Positions 53,919-62,659 of a stretch of DNA of 64,000 nucleotides are shown here, in pieces (position 1 is the first letter of the stretch; the number at the start of each line of letters is the position of its first letter). Below the pieces are notes generated by a model, which was not told where the DNA came from, made no database searches, and worked only from the letters and a program-made list of their open reading frames with translations. Origin of the DNA: Flavobacterium sp. (GTDB lineage: Bacteria > Bacteroidota > Bacteroidia > Flavobacteriales > Flavobacteriaceae). Location of the stretch: the NCBI RefSeq assembly GCF_030146175.1, contig NZ_JASLCE010000013.1:3843-67842 (forward strand), read 5' to 3'. A program made the position numbers and the translations under genes.

Positions 53919-54869
53919 ATGATAAAGCATTTTAAACTCAAGATAGCAGGTCTGCTTCTATTTTCCACTTCCGTACATTACGCCCAGTTTACCGACGAGA
54001 TCAACTCGAATCGTCCGGGTAAATCCCACGGTGCCTTTTCGGTTGGAAAAACGGTAATTCAGGCCGAAGCCGGTACCTATTATATTAACGACAAACACAA
54101 ATACTTAGGGTATAAATCGTCCGGTTTTGGGGGCGAATTGAGCTTGCGTTACGGTGCGGTTCTGGAGCAATTGGAGTTTATCGGCGATATTCAATACCAG
54201 TTTGATACCTATAAAACCGATTATTCCGAAACCAGTCGAACCGGTATCAAACAAGCTTTAATCGGAGCCAAATACCTGGTGTACGATCCATTTAAAAATC
54301 ACGTAGACAAAGTAAACATCTATAGCTGGAAAGCCAATCATCGTTTTAAATGGCGTCAGTTTATCCCGGCTGTTGGTGTGTATGCCGGAGCCAATTTTGC
54401 TTTATCCGACAGTTATAAAATCCCGGACGAACCAGCTTTTAGTCCGAGAGTGATGTTGATCACCCAAAACCATTTTGGTGCACAATGGGTGTTGGTCGGA
54501 AACTTTATCGCCGACAAGTTTATTTCCGAATATAAGAGTTATGGCTATATTCTAACGTTAACGCGCGGAATCAACGCCAAATGGTCGGCTTTCCTGGAAA
54601 ACCAGGGTTATCAAAGTGATTATTATTCTGACATGATTTTTAGAGGTGGTGCAGCTTATCTGCTTCAGAAAAACATGCAGATCGATGCTTCCATTGGAGC
54701 AAACATCAAAGACACACCGGCTTTAATCATAGGTGGAATCGGATTTTCATGGCGTTTTGACAAAAACTATAAACCGGTAGAAATCAAAAGCGGAAAAGAA
54801 GAAAAAGGCAAAAAAGACGGTAAAAAAGAAGAAAAGAAAAAACGTGTTGACGAAGTACAACCCGAATAG
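53919..54869 (+). CDS. Outer-membrane beta-barrel protein (MetA-pathway/transporter-like)
   Basis: 316 aa. Signal peptide (ends SVHYAQ), then FTDEINSNRPGKSHGAFSVG, KTVIQAEAGTYYINDKHKYL, a start typical of the Phenol_MetA_deg/transporter barrel family. Alternating strands follow through SIGANIKDTPALIIGGIGFS and WRFDKNY. An unusual ~35-residue Lys/Glu tail (KSGKEEKGKKDGKKEEKKKR) follows the barrel and would face the periplasm. Co-transcribed with the acyltransferase gene 8 bp downstream. Confidence 0.78.
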   Translation: MIKHFKLKIAGLLLFSTSVHYAQFTDEINSNRPGKSHGAFSVGKTVIQAEAGTYYINDKHKYLGYKSSGFGGELSLRYGAVLEQLEFIGDIQYQFDTYKTDYSETSRTGIKQALIGAKYLVYDPFKNHVDKVNIYSWKANHRFKWRQFIPAVGVYAGANFALSDSYKIPDEPAFSPRVMLITQNHFGAQWVLVGNFIADKFISEYKSYGYILTLTRGINAKWSAFLENQGYQSDYYSDMIFRGGAAYLLQKNMQIDASIGANIKDTPALIIGGIGFSWRFDKNYKPVEIKSGKEEKGKKDGKKEEKKKRVDEVQPE

Positions 54870-54877
54870 ATTTTAAA

Positions 54878-55993
54878 ATGATTACAATAAAAGAAGCCCT
54901 CACTCAAAAGGAAATGACCGATTTCGTTACCTTTCCTTTTCAGTTATATAAAAACAATCCCTATTGGGTTCCTCCGTTGATCAAAGATGAACTAAAGAGT
55001 TTTAACCCCAAAAATGATATTTTTAAAAGCGTAACCGCTCGCTATTTTCTGGCGTATCAAGACGGAAAACTTGCAGGCCGGATTGCTGCGATTATCAACT
55101 GGACGGAAGTCAACACACTACACAAATCGAAAGTGCGCTTTGGCTGGTTTGACGTGATCGATAACCTCGAAGTGACCAAAGCGTTACTGGATAAAGTAAT
55201 CGAACTCGGCAAAGAACACAACCTTGACTATATGGAAGGTCCTGTGGGTTTTTCCAACATGGACAAAGCCGGAATGCTTACCGAAGGCTTTGATCAGATT
55301 GCGACAATGATCGGACTTTATAACCACGCTTATTATCCGGAACATCTGGAAAAGTTAGGCTTTACCAAAGAAGCGGAATGGCTGGAATATAAAATCGATG
55401 CCAAACAGGTTGACTTAGGTAAAATTGAGCCGCTGTCGCGCATTATCGAGCAACGCTATGCCGTCAAAAGCCTGAATTTTAAATCGACAAAAGACATTAT
55501 TCCATATGTAGATGAAATGTTTGGGCTTTTAAACAAAACCTACGCCGAATTACAGAGTTTTGTTCCGATCGAACAATTTCAAATTGATCATTATAAAGAA
55601 AAATACATCTCGTTTATCCATCCCGATTTTATCACCTGCGTAACCGACAAAGATGGCAAAATGATTGCCTTTGGTATTACGATGCCTTCGTTTTCCAAAG
55701 CGTTTCAGAAAGCCAATGGAAAACTCTTCCCATTTGGTTTCCTGCATTTGTTACGCGCTATGAAAAAGAATGATCATGCTGAGTTTTATCTGATTGGCGT
55801 GGATCCGGAATATCAGAACAAAGGGGTTACCGCGTTGATTTTAAAAAGGATGTATGAGGTTTTTACCAAGCGTGGCATTCTAACCGTAGAAACCAATCCG
55901 CAGTTGGAAGAAAACAAAAAGATACAACAACTTTGGAAAAATTTTAGTCCGATTATCCATAAAAGACGTAAAACATTCCGTAAAGATTTATAA
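54878..55993 (+). CDS. GNAT-fold N-acetyltransferase-like protein
   Basis: 371 aa, cytosolic. The N-terminal half has FQLYKNNPYWVPPLIKDELK and FDVIDNLEVTKALLDKVIEL then MEGPVGFSNMDKAGMLTEGF. The C-terminal half carries the GNAT acetyl-CoA site (FYLIGVDPEYQNKGVTALIL: V.P.Y..KG....L). It belongs to a family conserved in Bacteroidota and often named GTP cyclohydrolase, for which I see no motif. Substrate unknown. It follows the barrel gene and is closed by a terminator directly at its stop codon. Confidence 0.8.
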   Translation: MITIKEALTQKEMTDFVTFPFQLYKNNPYWVPPLIKDELKSFNPKNDIFKSVTARYFLAYQDGKLAGRIAAIINWTEVNTLHKSKVRFGWFDVIDNLEVTKALLDKVIELGKEHNLDYMEGPVGFSNMDKAGMLTEGFDQIATMIGLYNHAYYPEHLEKLGFTKEAEWLEYKIDAKQVDLGKIEPLSRIIEQRYAVKSLNFKSTKDIIPYVDEMFGLLNKTYAELQSFVPIEQFQIDHYKEKYISFIHPDFITCVTDKDGKMIAFGITMPSFSKAFQKANGKLFPFGFLHLLRAMKKNDHAEFYLIGVDPEYQNKGVTALILKRMYEVFTKRGILTVETNPQLEENKKIQQLWKNFSPIIHKRRKTFRKDL

Positions 55994-55994
55994 T

Positions 55995-56027
55995 AAAAAG
56001 AGACTATCAGATGATAGTCTCTTTTTT
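55995..56027 (+). terminator. Intrinsic terminator
   Basis: AAAAGAGACTATCA / TGATAGTCTCTTTT with a 2-nt loop and T-run, 2 bp after the GNAT stop codon. Confidence 0.9.
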
Positions 56028-56045
56028 GTTTTACACTAAAATGCC

Positions 56046-56092
56046 AAACCTAACAGGTCTATATTGCAAATGCTAAAAGACCTGTCAGGTTT
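56046..56092. repeat. Palindromic repeat unit 1
   Basis: AAACCTAACAGGTCT (56046-56060) and AGACCTGTCAGGTTT (56078-56092), one mismatch, 17-nt loop containing ATATTGCAAATGCTAAA. Confidence 0.85.
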
Positions 56093-56125
56093 ATTATCAT
56101 TGAATAATCATTTCTCTTAAAAGCC

Positions 56126-56172
56126 AAACCCGACAGGTCTATATTACAAACGCTAAAAGACCTGTCAGGTTT
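56126..56172. repeat. Palindromic repeat unit 2
   Basis: AAACCCGACAGGTCT (56126-56140) and AGACCTGTCAGGTTT (56158-56172); starts exactly 80 bp after unit 1, loop differs by two bases. Confidence 0.85.
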
Positions 56173-56223
56173 AATATCTATTAGAATAATCTATTCCCTT
56201 TTATTCGTATTCAATCTAAAAGT

Positions 56224-56262
56224 CAAACTATATTGAAAACGCTAAAAGATCTGTCGGGTTTA
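56224..56262. repeat. Palindromic repeat unit 3, left arm partly deleted
   Basis: Reads CAAAC then TATATTGAAAACGCTAAA and AGATCTGTCGGGTTT. The loop and right arm match units 1 and 2; about 11 bp of the left arm are missing, so it can no longer fold. Confidence 0.75.
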
Positions 56263-56272
56263 AATAAATAAA

Positions 56273-56302
56273 AAAAAGACTGTCTTAAGAGACAGTCTTT
56301 TT
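56273..56302 (-). terminator. Terminator of the LVIVD lipoprotein gene
   Basis: AAAAAGACTGTCT / AGACAGTCTTTTT perfect stem, loop TAAG, T-run on the minus strand. Confidence 0.9.
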
Positions 56303-56324
56303 CCTTTTTTGAGAGATCCGATTT

Positions 56325-57968
56325 TTAATTTAATTTATTAAACGTATCGGTATAATTTCCTGTAATCGTTACATTGTTTCCTTTGGTAACCGAACCGTAG
56401 ATCGTGATTGAAGATCCGCTACCTACGAATTCTAATGTCGCACCACTATTTAATACAAGGTTACCGTAAATTACTACACTACCTTCTACTTTAAGTTTTG
56501 CGTTACTGTTAATGTTTAATGACTGATAAGGATTATTCGCCTGACCTTGCGCCAAAGTTCCTTTCATATAGAACACACCACCACTGTTAATGTTCAATCC
56601 TTGCGATACCGCCATTGAACCACAGAAAGTAAGGTTTGCATTTACGTTAACACCTTGTACAGAAGCCGAACCTTTATATTTTAGGTCTTGTCCTGAGTTA
56701 ACATTTAACCACTGGTCACCTGGATAATTCGGGAAGCTTGTACAATCGATTGAACTCACCGGAGCAGCAATCATCTTGATGATTTTCAGACCACCATTAC
56801 CATTTGCTACGAAAATATAGTCTCCAGAACTTTTTACATAGTTTGCAGAACCGTTAGGCGTAGAAGCATTTAAAGCCAATGAACCTAAAAGTGATAATGA
56901 TCCGGAAGTATTATAGATATATAAACCGGCAGCACCATTTGCAACGAATGCTTTATTGTTGTTAACCGATACCGCATTGGTAACGATATCCTGTTGATTA
57001 GCACCTGCAACATTAGTAGGTACTGCAATCGTTTGTGATTTAGCACCACTAGTAAGATTATATACTCCTAAACCATTGTATCCTTCTGATACTAACACGC
57101 GGCTATCGGAGAAATCGATTGTTCTTTTAGCATCGGCTACGTCCTGAGATGTTGCGAAAGATGTTTGTAAAGCGAATGTATTTTGATCATACACTTTTAC
57201 CCCTTGCGTACCACTCAACACAACAATTTTATTGTTTACACTTCCTAAAGCTCTTAAATCCGCAACCGGGATTGAAGCCTCAAAAGTATTGTTTGCTTTG
57301 TTATAACGTACCAATTCTCCATTATATCCGGAAACCGCATAATATTTAGAGCTGGTTGCGAAGATATCCATCGTTACATTTCCTAAAATGCTTGTTGATG
57401 CATAGTTATTGGTTAACAATCCGTTTTGTAATGGCATTTTTGCTACAAAAGCAGGGCTCGTTGTACCAGAATTTGCATTAGCGCCAGAAGCACCTGCAAT
57501 ATATAAGAATCCGTCATTATACGAAATCGCGCTAATGTCGCTGTTCGGGAAAATCGCCTGAACCACTAACTGCGGATTGTTCGGATTTGAAATATTGATC
57601 ACATCAATAGCTCCTAAATAGGTATCTCCTTCTGTATTATACGAAACATACGCATAAACACCGTTGATATCCACGTGTGTAGCTTTTAAAACTTTTCCGT
57701 TGTAAGAAGGCGGATTTACTTCGGCTACTAAAGCTAATGGAAAATCGCTTCCGGCAGCAGTTGCCATTTTACCTTCTCCGTTGGTTAACTCTAAAACTCC
57801 GGAGTTCGAAAAACTGATTCGCTGATTTAAAGCGTTAATGTCTGAATTTAAGATAACTTTATCAGCATCTCCGTTAGGATTTACACCGTTCGTATCGTCA
57901 GACTGACATCCAATTACAGTAGCAAAAAGGGCCAAAACGGCAATCCCTGTTAATTTATTTAATTTCAT
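56325..57968 (-). CDS. LVIVD-repeat beta-propeller lipoprotein with C-terminal beta-helix-like tail
   Basis: 547 aa. Lipobox LFATVIGC (Cys21). Residues ~85-420 show LVIVD-type repeats: LKATHVDINGVYAYVSYNTE, YLGAIDVINISNPNNPQLVV, GFLYIAGASGANANS, KAFVANGAAGLYIYNTSG, YIFVANGNGGLKIIKM. The last ~130 residues repeat an NI(N)SG..(F/L)...G motif (QGLNINSGGVFYMKGTLAQG, SVVIYGNLVLNSGATLEFVG) like a short beta-helix or bactofilin-type stack. Surface or periplasmic face of the outer membrane; probably adhesion or scaffolding, function unknown. Monocistronic. Confidence 0.85.
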   Translation of the reverse strand: MKLNKLTGIAVLALFATVIGCQSDDTNGVNPNGDADKVILNSDINALNQRISFSNSGVLELTNGEGKMATAAGSDFPLALVAEVNPPSYNGKVLKATHVDINGVYAYVSYNTEGDTYLGAIDVINISNPNNPQLVVQAIFPNSDISAISYNDGFLYIAGASGANANSGTTSPAFVAKMPLQNGLLTNNYASTSILGNVTMDIFATSSKYYAVSGYNGELVRYNKANNTFEASIPVADLRALGSVNNKIVVLSGTQGVKVYDQNTFALQTSFATSQDVADAKRTIDFSDSRVLVSEGYNGLGVYNLTSGAKSQTIAVPTNVAGANQQDIVTNAVSVNNNKAFVANGAAGLYIYNTSGSLSLLGSLALNASTPNGSANYVKSSGDYIFVANGNGGLKIIKMIAAPVSSIDCTSFPNYPGDQWLNVNSGQDLKYKGSASVQGVNVNANLTFCGSMAVSQGLNINSGGVFYMKGTLAQGQANNPYQSLNINSNAKLKVEGSVVIYGNLVLNSGATLEFVGSGSSITIYGSVTKGNNVTITGNYTDTFNKLN

Positions 57969-57985
57969 AGTTAATTTATTTGGGA

Positions 57986-57993
57986 CAAAACTA
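57986..57993 (-). promoter_or_regulatory. -7 promoter element TAGTTTTG (minus strand)
   Basis: Plus-strand CAAAACTA, 17 bp upstream of the LVIVD lipoprotein start. Confidence 0.5.
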
Positions 57994-58049
57994 AGACTTT
58001 TTTAAGCCAATTCATGTTAAAAAAAAGAGTTGTTTATCGTAAAAAAAAG

Positions 58050-58079
58050 CGCGACACCGAAAAATTTCCCGGTGTCGCG
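58050..58079 (-). terminator. Terminator of the alpha-oxoamine synthase gene
   Basis: GCGACACCG / CGGTGTCGC stem with outer C-G pair and an eight-T run on the minus strand, 22 bp after the stop. Confidence 0.9.
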
Positions 58080-58101
58080 TAAATTTATATGTAAAAAAAT
58101 C

Positions 58102-59367
58102 TTATTGTGCGCTTACGTCAACTGTTGTTTCTGCAGCGATTTTTTTATAGGTTCCATTTGTCAGTTTTTCGCGAATCGCTTCGAAAGCACGTAACGTCTC
58201 TTCGATATCCTGTAAGGTATGCGAAGCTGTCGGAATCATACGTAATAAGATAATCCCTTTCGGGATTACCGGATACACTACGATCGACAGGAATATTCCG
58301 TAATTTTCACGTAAATCGTTTACCATCACCATCGCTTCCGGAATACTTCCTTCCAGATAAACCGGTGTTACACAGGTATTGGTATCGCCAATATTAAACC
58401 CTTTTGATTTTAAACCGTTTTGTAGTGCATTTACATTTTCCCACAATTTGTCTTTCAATTCGGGCATGGAACGCAACATATCCAAACGTTTTAAAGCACC
58501 AACCGTCATAATCATCGGTAACGATTTTGCAAACATCTGAGAACGTAAATTGTACTTCAGGTAATCGATAATGTCTTTATCAGCCGCTACAAACGCTCCG
58601 ATACTAGCCATCGATTTGGCAAAAGTCGAGAAATACACATCGATACCGTCCTGACATCCCTGCTCTTCTCCTGCTCCTGCTCCGGTTTTACCCAGTGTTC
58701 CGAATCCGTGTGCATCGTCTACCAATAAACGGAAATTATATTTTTCCTTTAAAGCTACGATTTCTTTTAGTTTTCCCTGTTGTCCTCGCATTCCGAAAAC
58801 ACCTTCGGTAATCACCAGAATTCCACCACCGTTTTCCGTTGCCATTTTAGTAGCACGCTCCAGGTTTTTTTCCAGACTGGCTACATCGTTGTGTTTATAG
58901 GTAAATCGTTTCCCCATATGCAAACGTACCCCATCGATGATACATGCATGTGAATCCACATCATAAACGATCACGTCATTTTTAGTCACCAAAGCATCAA
59001 TAATAGACACCATTCCCTGATAACCAAAATTCAGCAGGTAGGCTGCTTCTTTTTGTACAAAAGCCGCCAATTCATTTTGCAATTGCTCGTGGATGGTGGT
59101 ATGTCCACTCATCATCCGCGCGCCCATCGGGTAAGCCGCACCGTAGTCTAAAGCTGCTTGTGCATCTACTTTACGAACTTCCGGGTGGTTTGCCAATCCT
59201 AAATAATCGTTGATACTCCAGTTTAAAATTTCTTTTCCGTGAAATTGCATTCTAGGTCCTAATTGTCCTTCCAATTTCGGAAATACATAATATCCTTCAG
59301 CCTGAGAAGCCCATTTTCCCAAAGGACCTTTATTACTTTGAATTCTTTCGAATAAATCTTTTACCAT
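58102..59367 (-). CDS. Alpha-oxoamine synthase family PLP enzyme (serine palmitoyltransferase-like)
   Basis: 421 aa. NWSINDYLGLANHPEVRKVD, YGAAYPMGARMMSGHTTIHE, YDVDSHACIIDGVRLHMGKR, RLLVDDAHGFGTLGKTGAGA (cofactor Asp and His) and VYFSTFAKSMASIGAFVAAD (Schiff-base Lys in FAKS) place it with KBL/BioF/SPT enzymes, which condense an amino acid with an acyl thioester. In Flavobacteriaceae the nearby biology would be sphingolipid (serine) or sulfonolipid/capnine (cysteate) synthesis; serine versus cysteate specificity cannot be settled by eye. The C-terminal ~15 residues are an unusual extension. Monocistronic. Confidence 0.9.
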   Translation of the reverse strand: MVKDLFERIQSNKGPLGKWASQAEGYYVFPKLEGQLGPRMQFHGKEILNWSINDYLGLANHPEVRKVDAQAALDYGAAYPMGARMMSGHTTIHEQLQNELAAFVQKEAAYLLNFGYQGMVSIIDALVTKNDVIVYDVDSHACIIDGVRLHMGKRFTYKHNDVASLEKNLERATKMATENGGGILVITEGVFGMRGQQGKLKEIVALKEKYNFRLLVDDAHGFGTLGKTGAGAGEEQGCQDGIDVYFSTFAKSMASIGAFVAADKDIIDYLKYNLRSQMFAKSLPMIMTVGALKRLDMLRSMPELKDKLWENVNALQNGLKSKGFNIGDTNTCVTPVYLEGSIPEAMVMVNDLRENYGIFLSIVVYPVIPKGIILLRMIPTASHTLQDIEETLRAFEAIREKLTNGTYKKIAAETTVDVSAQ

Positions 59368-59399
59368 ACTATTCTATGTTAAGTATATTAAAAACGTGC

Positions 59400-59407
59400 C
59401 AAAAGTA
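59400..59407 (-). promoter_or_regulatory. -7 promoter element TACTTTTG (minus strand)
   Basis: Plus-strand CAAAAGTA, 32 bp upstream of the alpha-oxoamine synthase start. Confidence 0.55.
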
Positions 59408-59477
59408 GTTATTTATTATATGCCATCATAATAATTTGGGATTGTTTTATGGCGGTATCCGGTTTTTATAAAAAATA

Positions 59478-59505
59478 AACAGAGCCGGGAAAACCCGACT
59501 CTGTT
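59478..59505 (-). terminator. Terminator of the T9SS triad operon
   Basis: AACAGAG-C-CGGG / CCCG-A-CTCTGTT, 4-nt loop, followed on the minus strand by TTTATTTTTT. Lies 37 bp past the 59-aa gene. Confidence 0.8.
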
Positions 59506-59542
59506 AGCACCTAATTTATAACATATACTTGAGGGTGTATGT

Positions 59543-59722
59543 TCAGAATTCAAAAATGACACAATAACTTCCCAACAGGAGTATTAGTGCAATAATTACT
59601 CCGGCAAAGCCAATTTTTATAGCCTTATCCCGATCGTGTATCATTCCGTTTACGACTATTAGTCCGGAACAGACAAAGAGGAAAACAAGCAGGAGTAACA
59701 ATACTAATTGTCCTAAACTCAT
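59543..59722 (-). CDS. Small two-helix membrane protein (59 aa) at the end of the T9SS operon
   Basis: ATG complement 59720-59722, TGA complement 59543-59545. It reads MSLGQLVLLLLLVFLFVCSG, then LIVVNGMIHDRDKAIKIGFA, then GVIIALILLLGSYCVIFEF. Two hydrophobic helices flank a short polar loop (NGMIHDRDKAIK). It starts 11 bp after the OmpA-gene stop on the same strand and precedes a terminator, so it is probably the last cistron. No family recognised; the strand, spacing and intact frame support a real gene. Confidence 0.6.
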   Translation of the reverse strand: MSLGQLVLLLLLVFLFVCSGLIVVNGMIHDRDKAIKIGFAGVIIALILLLGSYCVIFEF

Positions 59723-59733
59723 CTATTATTGTC

Positions 59734-61680
59734 TTACATTGAAATAATGATGAATTCACTTCTGCGGTTTAGCTGGTGTTCTGCTTCGGAACACGGCACG
59801 CCATCGGCACATTTGTTCAGCAGTTGTGTCTCACCATAGCCTTTCCCGGTTAAACGGGAAGGATCAATGCCTTGTTTCACCATCCATGCAATGGTTGATT
59901 TTGCCCTTCTATCGGACAAACGTTCATTATATTGATGTGTCTGGCGACTATCGGTATGCGAACGTACATCGATTTTCATTTTCGGATAGTCTTTCATCAC
60001 TTCTACAATCTTCGCCAGGTCTACCGCGGCATCCGGACGGATATTCCATTTATCCAGATCGAAATAGATGATTTTGATTCCGAATGTTTTCGCTAAATCA
60101 TCACCTGTTTGTACCGGTTTAACGGTTTTATCCAAGGCAACCGGTAAGTTGGTAGTTCCCGACGTTTCCGGAATGATCACACTAATTTCGCGGGTATTGT
60201 AGGCCGGTAATTCCGCTTTTACAAAATATTTGCGTTTACAATCCACTTCTCCGAAATTGTAATTTCCGTTGGCATCCGTCGTGATCGTTTTTATCACTTT
60301 AAAGTTTTCGTCAAACAAAGTAACCGTAGCATTTTGCAAAGGCGTACCGGTTTCCGAATCGGTTACTACGCCAGCCAACAACTGTTCGCAGGCATATTGC
60401 AACGGTATGTTTTCGATAAACGTATAAATATCATCCGCTCCTTGTCCGCCATCGCGGTTTGAGGTCAGGAATCCTTTTTTGGTAGACGTATTGATCAAGA
60501 AAGCAAAATCATCTTTCGGACTATTCGCCGGCGCACCGATATTCATTACCTTTTTATAGGTACCATCGTTAGCCGGTTTCGATACAAAAACATCCAGTCC
60601 GCCCAAACCTAAATGGCCGTCGGAAGCGAAATACAATTCGTTATTTTCCGACACAAACGGAAAGGTTTCCCGACCTGGCGTATTGATGGTTGGTCCCAGA
60701 TTTTGTGGTGTCCCAAAACTTCCATCGGTTTTAATTTCGACTTTAAAGATATCCGATTGTCCTAAGGTTCCCGGCATATTCGAAACAAAATACAGTGTTT
60801 TTTCATCCGGACTTAAAGCCGGGTGTGCCACACTATAACTGTCGCTATTAAACGGTAACTCCGTTACATTTGTCCACTTTCCGTCTTTTAACGTCGCTCT
60901 GTAAACTTTTAGCAAGGTTGTTTTCGCATTATCTTTACCTTTCTTTCCGTTGTTAAAGTTATTACGGGTAAAGTACATGGTATTCCCATCTTTGGTAAAA
61001 ACCGGTGTGGCTTCGTGAAAACGGGTATTGATTTCCCTCGCGAAACGTTCCGGCTGTGACAACGAACCGTCCTGATTGATCGTTACCGCATACATATTGG
61101 TAAACGATTCTCCGGTCCAGGTGTGTACTCTTTTACTAAATACACCAGAGGTATCCCGAGCCGAGACAAATACCATTTTATCACCGGAAAAAGCACTTCC
61201 GTAATCGGAATATTGTGAATTGATTCCGGCATTATCGATCGTAAATCGTCCTGAATTTCGTTTAATCACTTCCAGATAATCCGTTTGATTCTGGTACATT
61301 TTTCCACGGACATCACTGGCGTTTTTTTCATGGAATTTTGCCAACATCCGATTCGCTTTTTCATAATCGCCAACCGATTTTAGCGATTGCGCATAGCGGT
61401 AATAATATTCCGCTTCCACATCCTGCGACAGTGCAAATAATTCGCCATACCATTTTGCAGCCTGATCCAATTTCCCGTTAAAATAATAGGAATCGCCCAG
61501 TTTTTCCAATACTTCAACTGACTTATAGCCTTTGTCGGCTATTTTTTCGTAGGTTTTAATCGCATCGATATAGGCATAATTATCATATTCCTTATTCGCT
61601 GTTTTTATTTTCCCGTTTTGTGAATAGACTCCGGTCGAAACCAACATCATCAAACCGAATTGCAATACTATTTTTTTCAT
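59734..61680 (-). CDS. OmpA-family protein with TPR and PD40 repeats (T9SS-associated)
   Basis: 648 aa. Signal peptide, TPR-like helices (~20-130, GKLDQAAKWYGELFALSQDV), WD40-like PD40/TolB propeller (~150-420: HPALSPDEKTLYFVSNMPGT, FVSENNELYFASDGHLGLGG). A CarboxypepD_reg-like domain follows (~430-515) and a C-terminal OmpA peptidoglycan-binding domain (IKIIYFDLDKWNIRPDAAVD, SHTDSRQTHQYNERLSDRRA). The same architecture occurs in SprE/PorE-like and adhesin-linked proteins that tie T9SS outer-membrane machinery to peptidoglycan. 14 bp after the PorP/SprF gene. Confidence 0.9.
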   Translation of the reverse strand: MKKIVLQFGLMMLVSTGVYSQNGKIKTANKEYDNYAYIDAIKTYEKIADKGYKSVEVLEKLGDSYYFNGKLDQAAKWYGELFALSQDVEAEYYYRYAQSLKSVGDYEKANRMLAKFHEKNASDVRGKMYQNQTDYLEVIKRNSGRFTIDNAGINSQYSDYGSAFSGDKMVFVSARDTSGVFSKRVHTWTGESFTNMYAVTINQDGSLSQPERFAREINTRFHEATPVFTKDGNTMYFTRNNFNNGKKGKDNAKTTLLKVYRATLKDGKWTNVTELPFNSDSYSVAHPALSPDEKTLYFVSNMPGTLGQSDIFKVEIKTDGSFGTPQNLGPTINTPGRETFPFVSENNELYFASDGHLGLGGLDVFVSKPANDGTYKKVMNIGAPANSPKDDFAFLINTSTKKGFLTSNRDGGQGADDIYTFIENIPLQYACEQLLAGVVTDSETGTPLQNATVTLFDENFKVIKTITTDANGNYNFGEVDCKRKYFVKAELPAYNTREISVIIPETSGTTNLPVALDKTVKPVQTGDDLAKTFGIKIIYFDLDKWNIRPDAAVDLAKIVEVMKDYPKMKIDVRSHTDSRQTHQYNERLSDRRAKSTIAWMVKQGIDPSRLTGKGYGETQLLNKCADGVPCSEAEHQLNRRSEFIIISM

Positions 61681-61694
61681 AATCCTTTTATTAA

Positions 61695-62609
61695 TTAGAA
61701 GAATCTCGGAGACGTTATTCTGTTATTTCTGTTAAACAATTCGAATCTCAGGAAAATTTCATGCGATCCTGAATTATAGTCAGCCAGTTTTGTGGTTTCC
61801 ATATCGTAAGCATATCCGGCAAACAAACCGTTTGTAATCTGAAATCCAACCATCGCACTGCAAGCCGCATCCCAACGGTAGGCCAATCCGGCGGTAAATT
61901 TCTCATACAACAGGAAATTGGCCGACAAGTCTACCTGTAACGGCGCTCCTTTTACCACTTTGGTTAGTAAAGCCGGTTTGAATTTTACATCGGAACCCAA
62001 TTCGAACACATGTCCGGCGATCAGGTAGTAATGCATATTCTCTTTGGCTGTCGATTGCGAACTTTTGTCGTAATGTTTGGTTTCCAAAAAATTCGGCACC
62101 GAAATTCCTACATAGGTTTTATCGGAATGCAAGTAAATTCCGGCACCGAAATTGGGAGAAAACTTATTATCGATATTGTTCTGAAAACGCGGATCCGACC
62201 AATCGTAAACATTCAGTTTGGTAAAGTCGACATTTAATAAATGTGCCGTGGCTTTTAAACCGAAAGACAATTTAAAGCGTTCGGATGTATTAATGGTATA
62301 TGAAAAATCTGCTGAAATCGCATTTTCATCCGCCGGCCCGATTCTGTCATTTACAAACGACAAACCCAATCCGAGATTACTATTATTAAGTGGTGTATTT
62401 AGCGACACGGCATTTGTTACCGGCGCACCTTCCAATCCAACCCATTGTGTACGGTGTAATCCGAAAATACTCATCACGCCACGGGAACCAGCATAGGCCG
62501 GGTTGACATTAATGGTATTGTACATATATTGGGTATACTGAGCATCCTGCTGGGCAAATCCACCGATACCGGTTAACAGTAAAACGAAAAGTATAAATTT
62601 TGTTCTCAT
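61695..62609 (-). CDS. PorP/SprF-family T9SS outer-membrane protein
   Basis: 304 aa. Signal peptide (ends GGFAQQ) and the family start DAQYTQYMYNTINVNPAYAG, then SRGVMSIFGLHRTQWVGLEG and GAPVTNAVSLNTPLNNSNLG. The C-terminal strand is HEIFLRFELFNRNNRITSP. PorP/SprF proteins form outer-membrane barrels; each is usually paired with one type B-sorted substrate, which it helps secrete or attach. That fits the upstream DUF11/CHU_C surface-protein gene 50 bp away, with a hairpin between them. Confidence 0.93.
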   Translation of the reverse strand: MRTKFILFVLLLTGIGGFAQQDAQYTQYMYNTINVNPAYAGSRGVMSIFGLHRTQWVGLEGAPVTNAVSLNTPLNNSNLGLGLSFVNDRIGPADENAISADFSYTINTSERFKLSFGLKATAHLLNVDFTKLNVYDWSDPRFQNNIDNKFSPNFGAGIYLHSDKTYVGISVPNFLETKHYDKSSQSTAKENMHYYLIAGHVFELGSDVKFKPALLTKVVKGAPLQVDLSANFLLYEKFTAGLAYRWDAACSAMVGFQITNGLFAGYAYDMETTKLADYNSGSHEIFLRFELFNRNNRITSPRFF

Positions 62610-62625
62610 TTTTATTTTGTTTTAT

Positions 62626-62655
62626 AAACCCGGGGTACTTATTTCCCCCGGGATT
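62626..62655 (-). terminator. Hairpin between surface-protein and PorP genes (possible attenuator)
   Basis: Minus strand CCCCGGG ... CCCGGGG with a ~10-nt loop, then TTTATAAAAC. GC-rich but a short T-run; it could reduce read-through from the large upstream gene into porP/ompA. Confidence 0.5.
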
Positions 62656-62659
62656 TCAT

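Noticed and set aside
54878..55993. GTP cyclohydrolase
   Set aside because: Name used for homologues in databases as I recall, but no zinc-binding or GTP cyclohydrolase motif is visible; the C-terminal GNAT signature is.
56046..56262. CRISPR-like array
   Set aside because: Only three units, irregular spacing (80 and ~98 bp), long imperfect palindromes and no cas genes; better explained as dispersed hairpin repeats.
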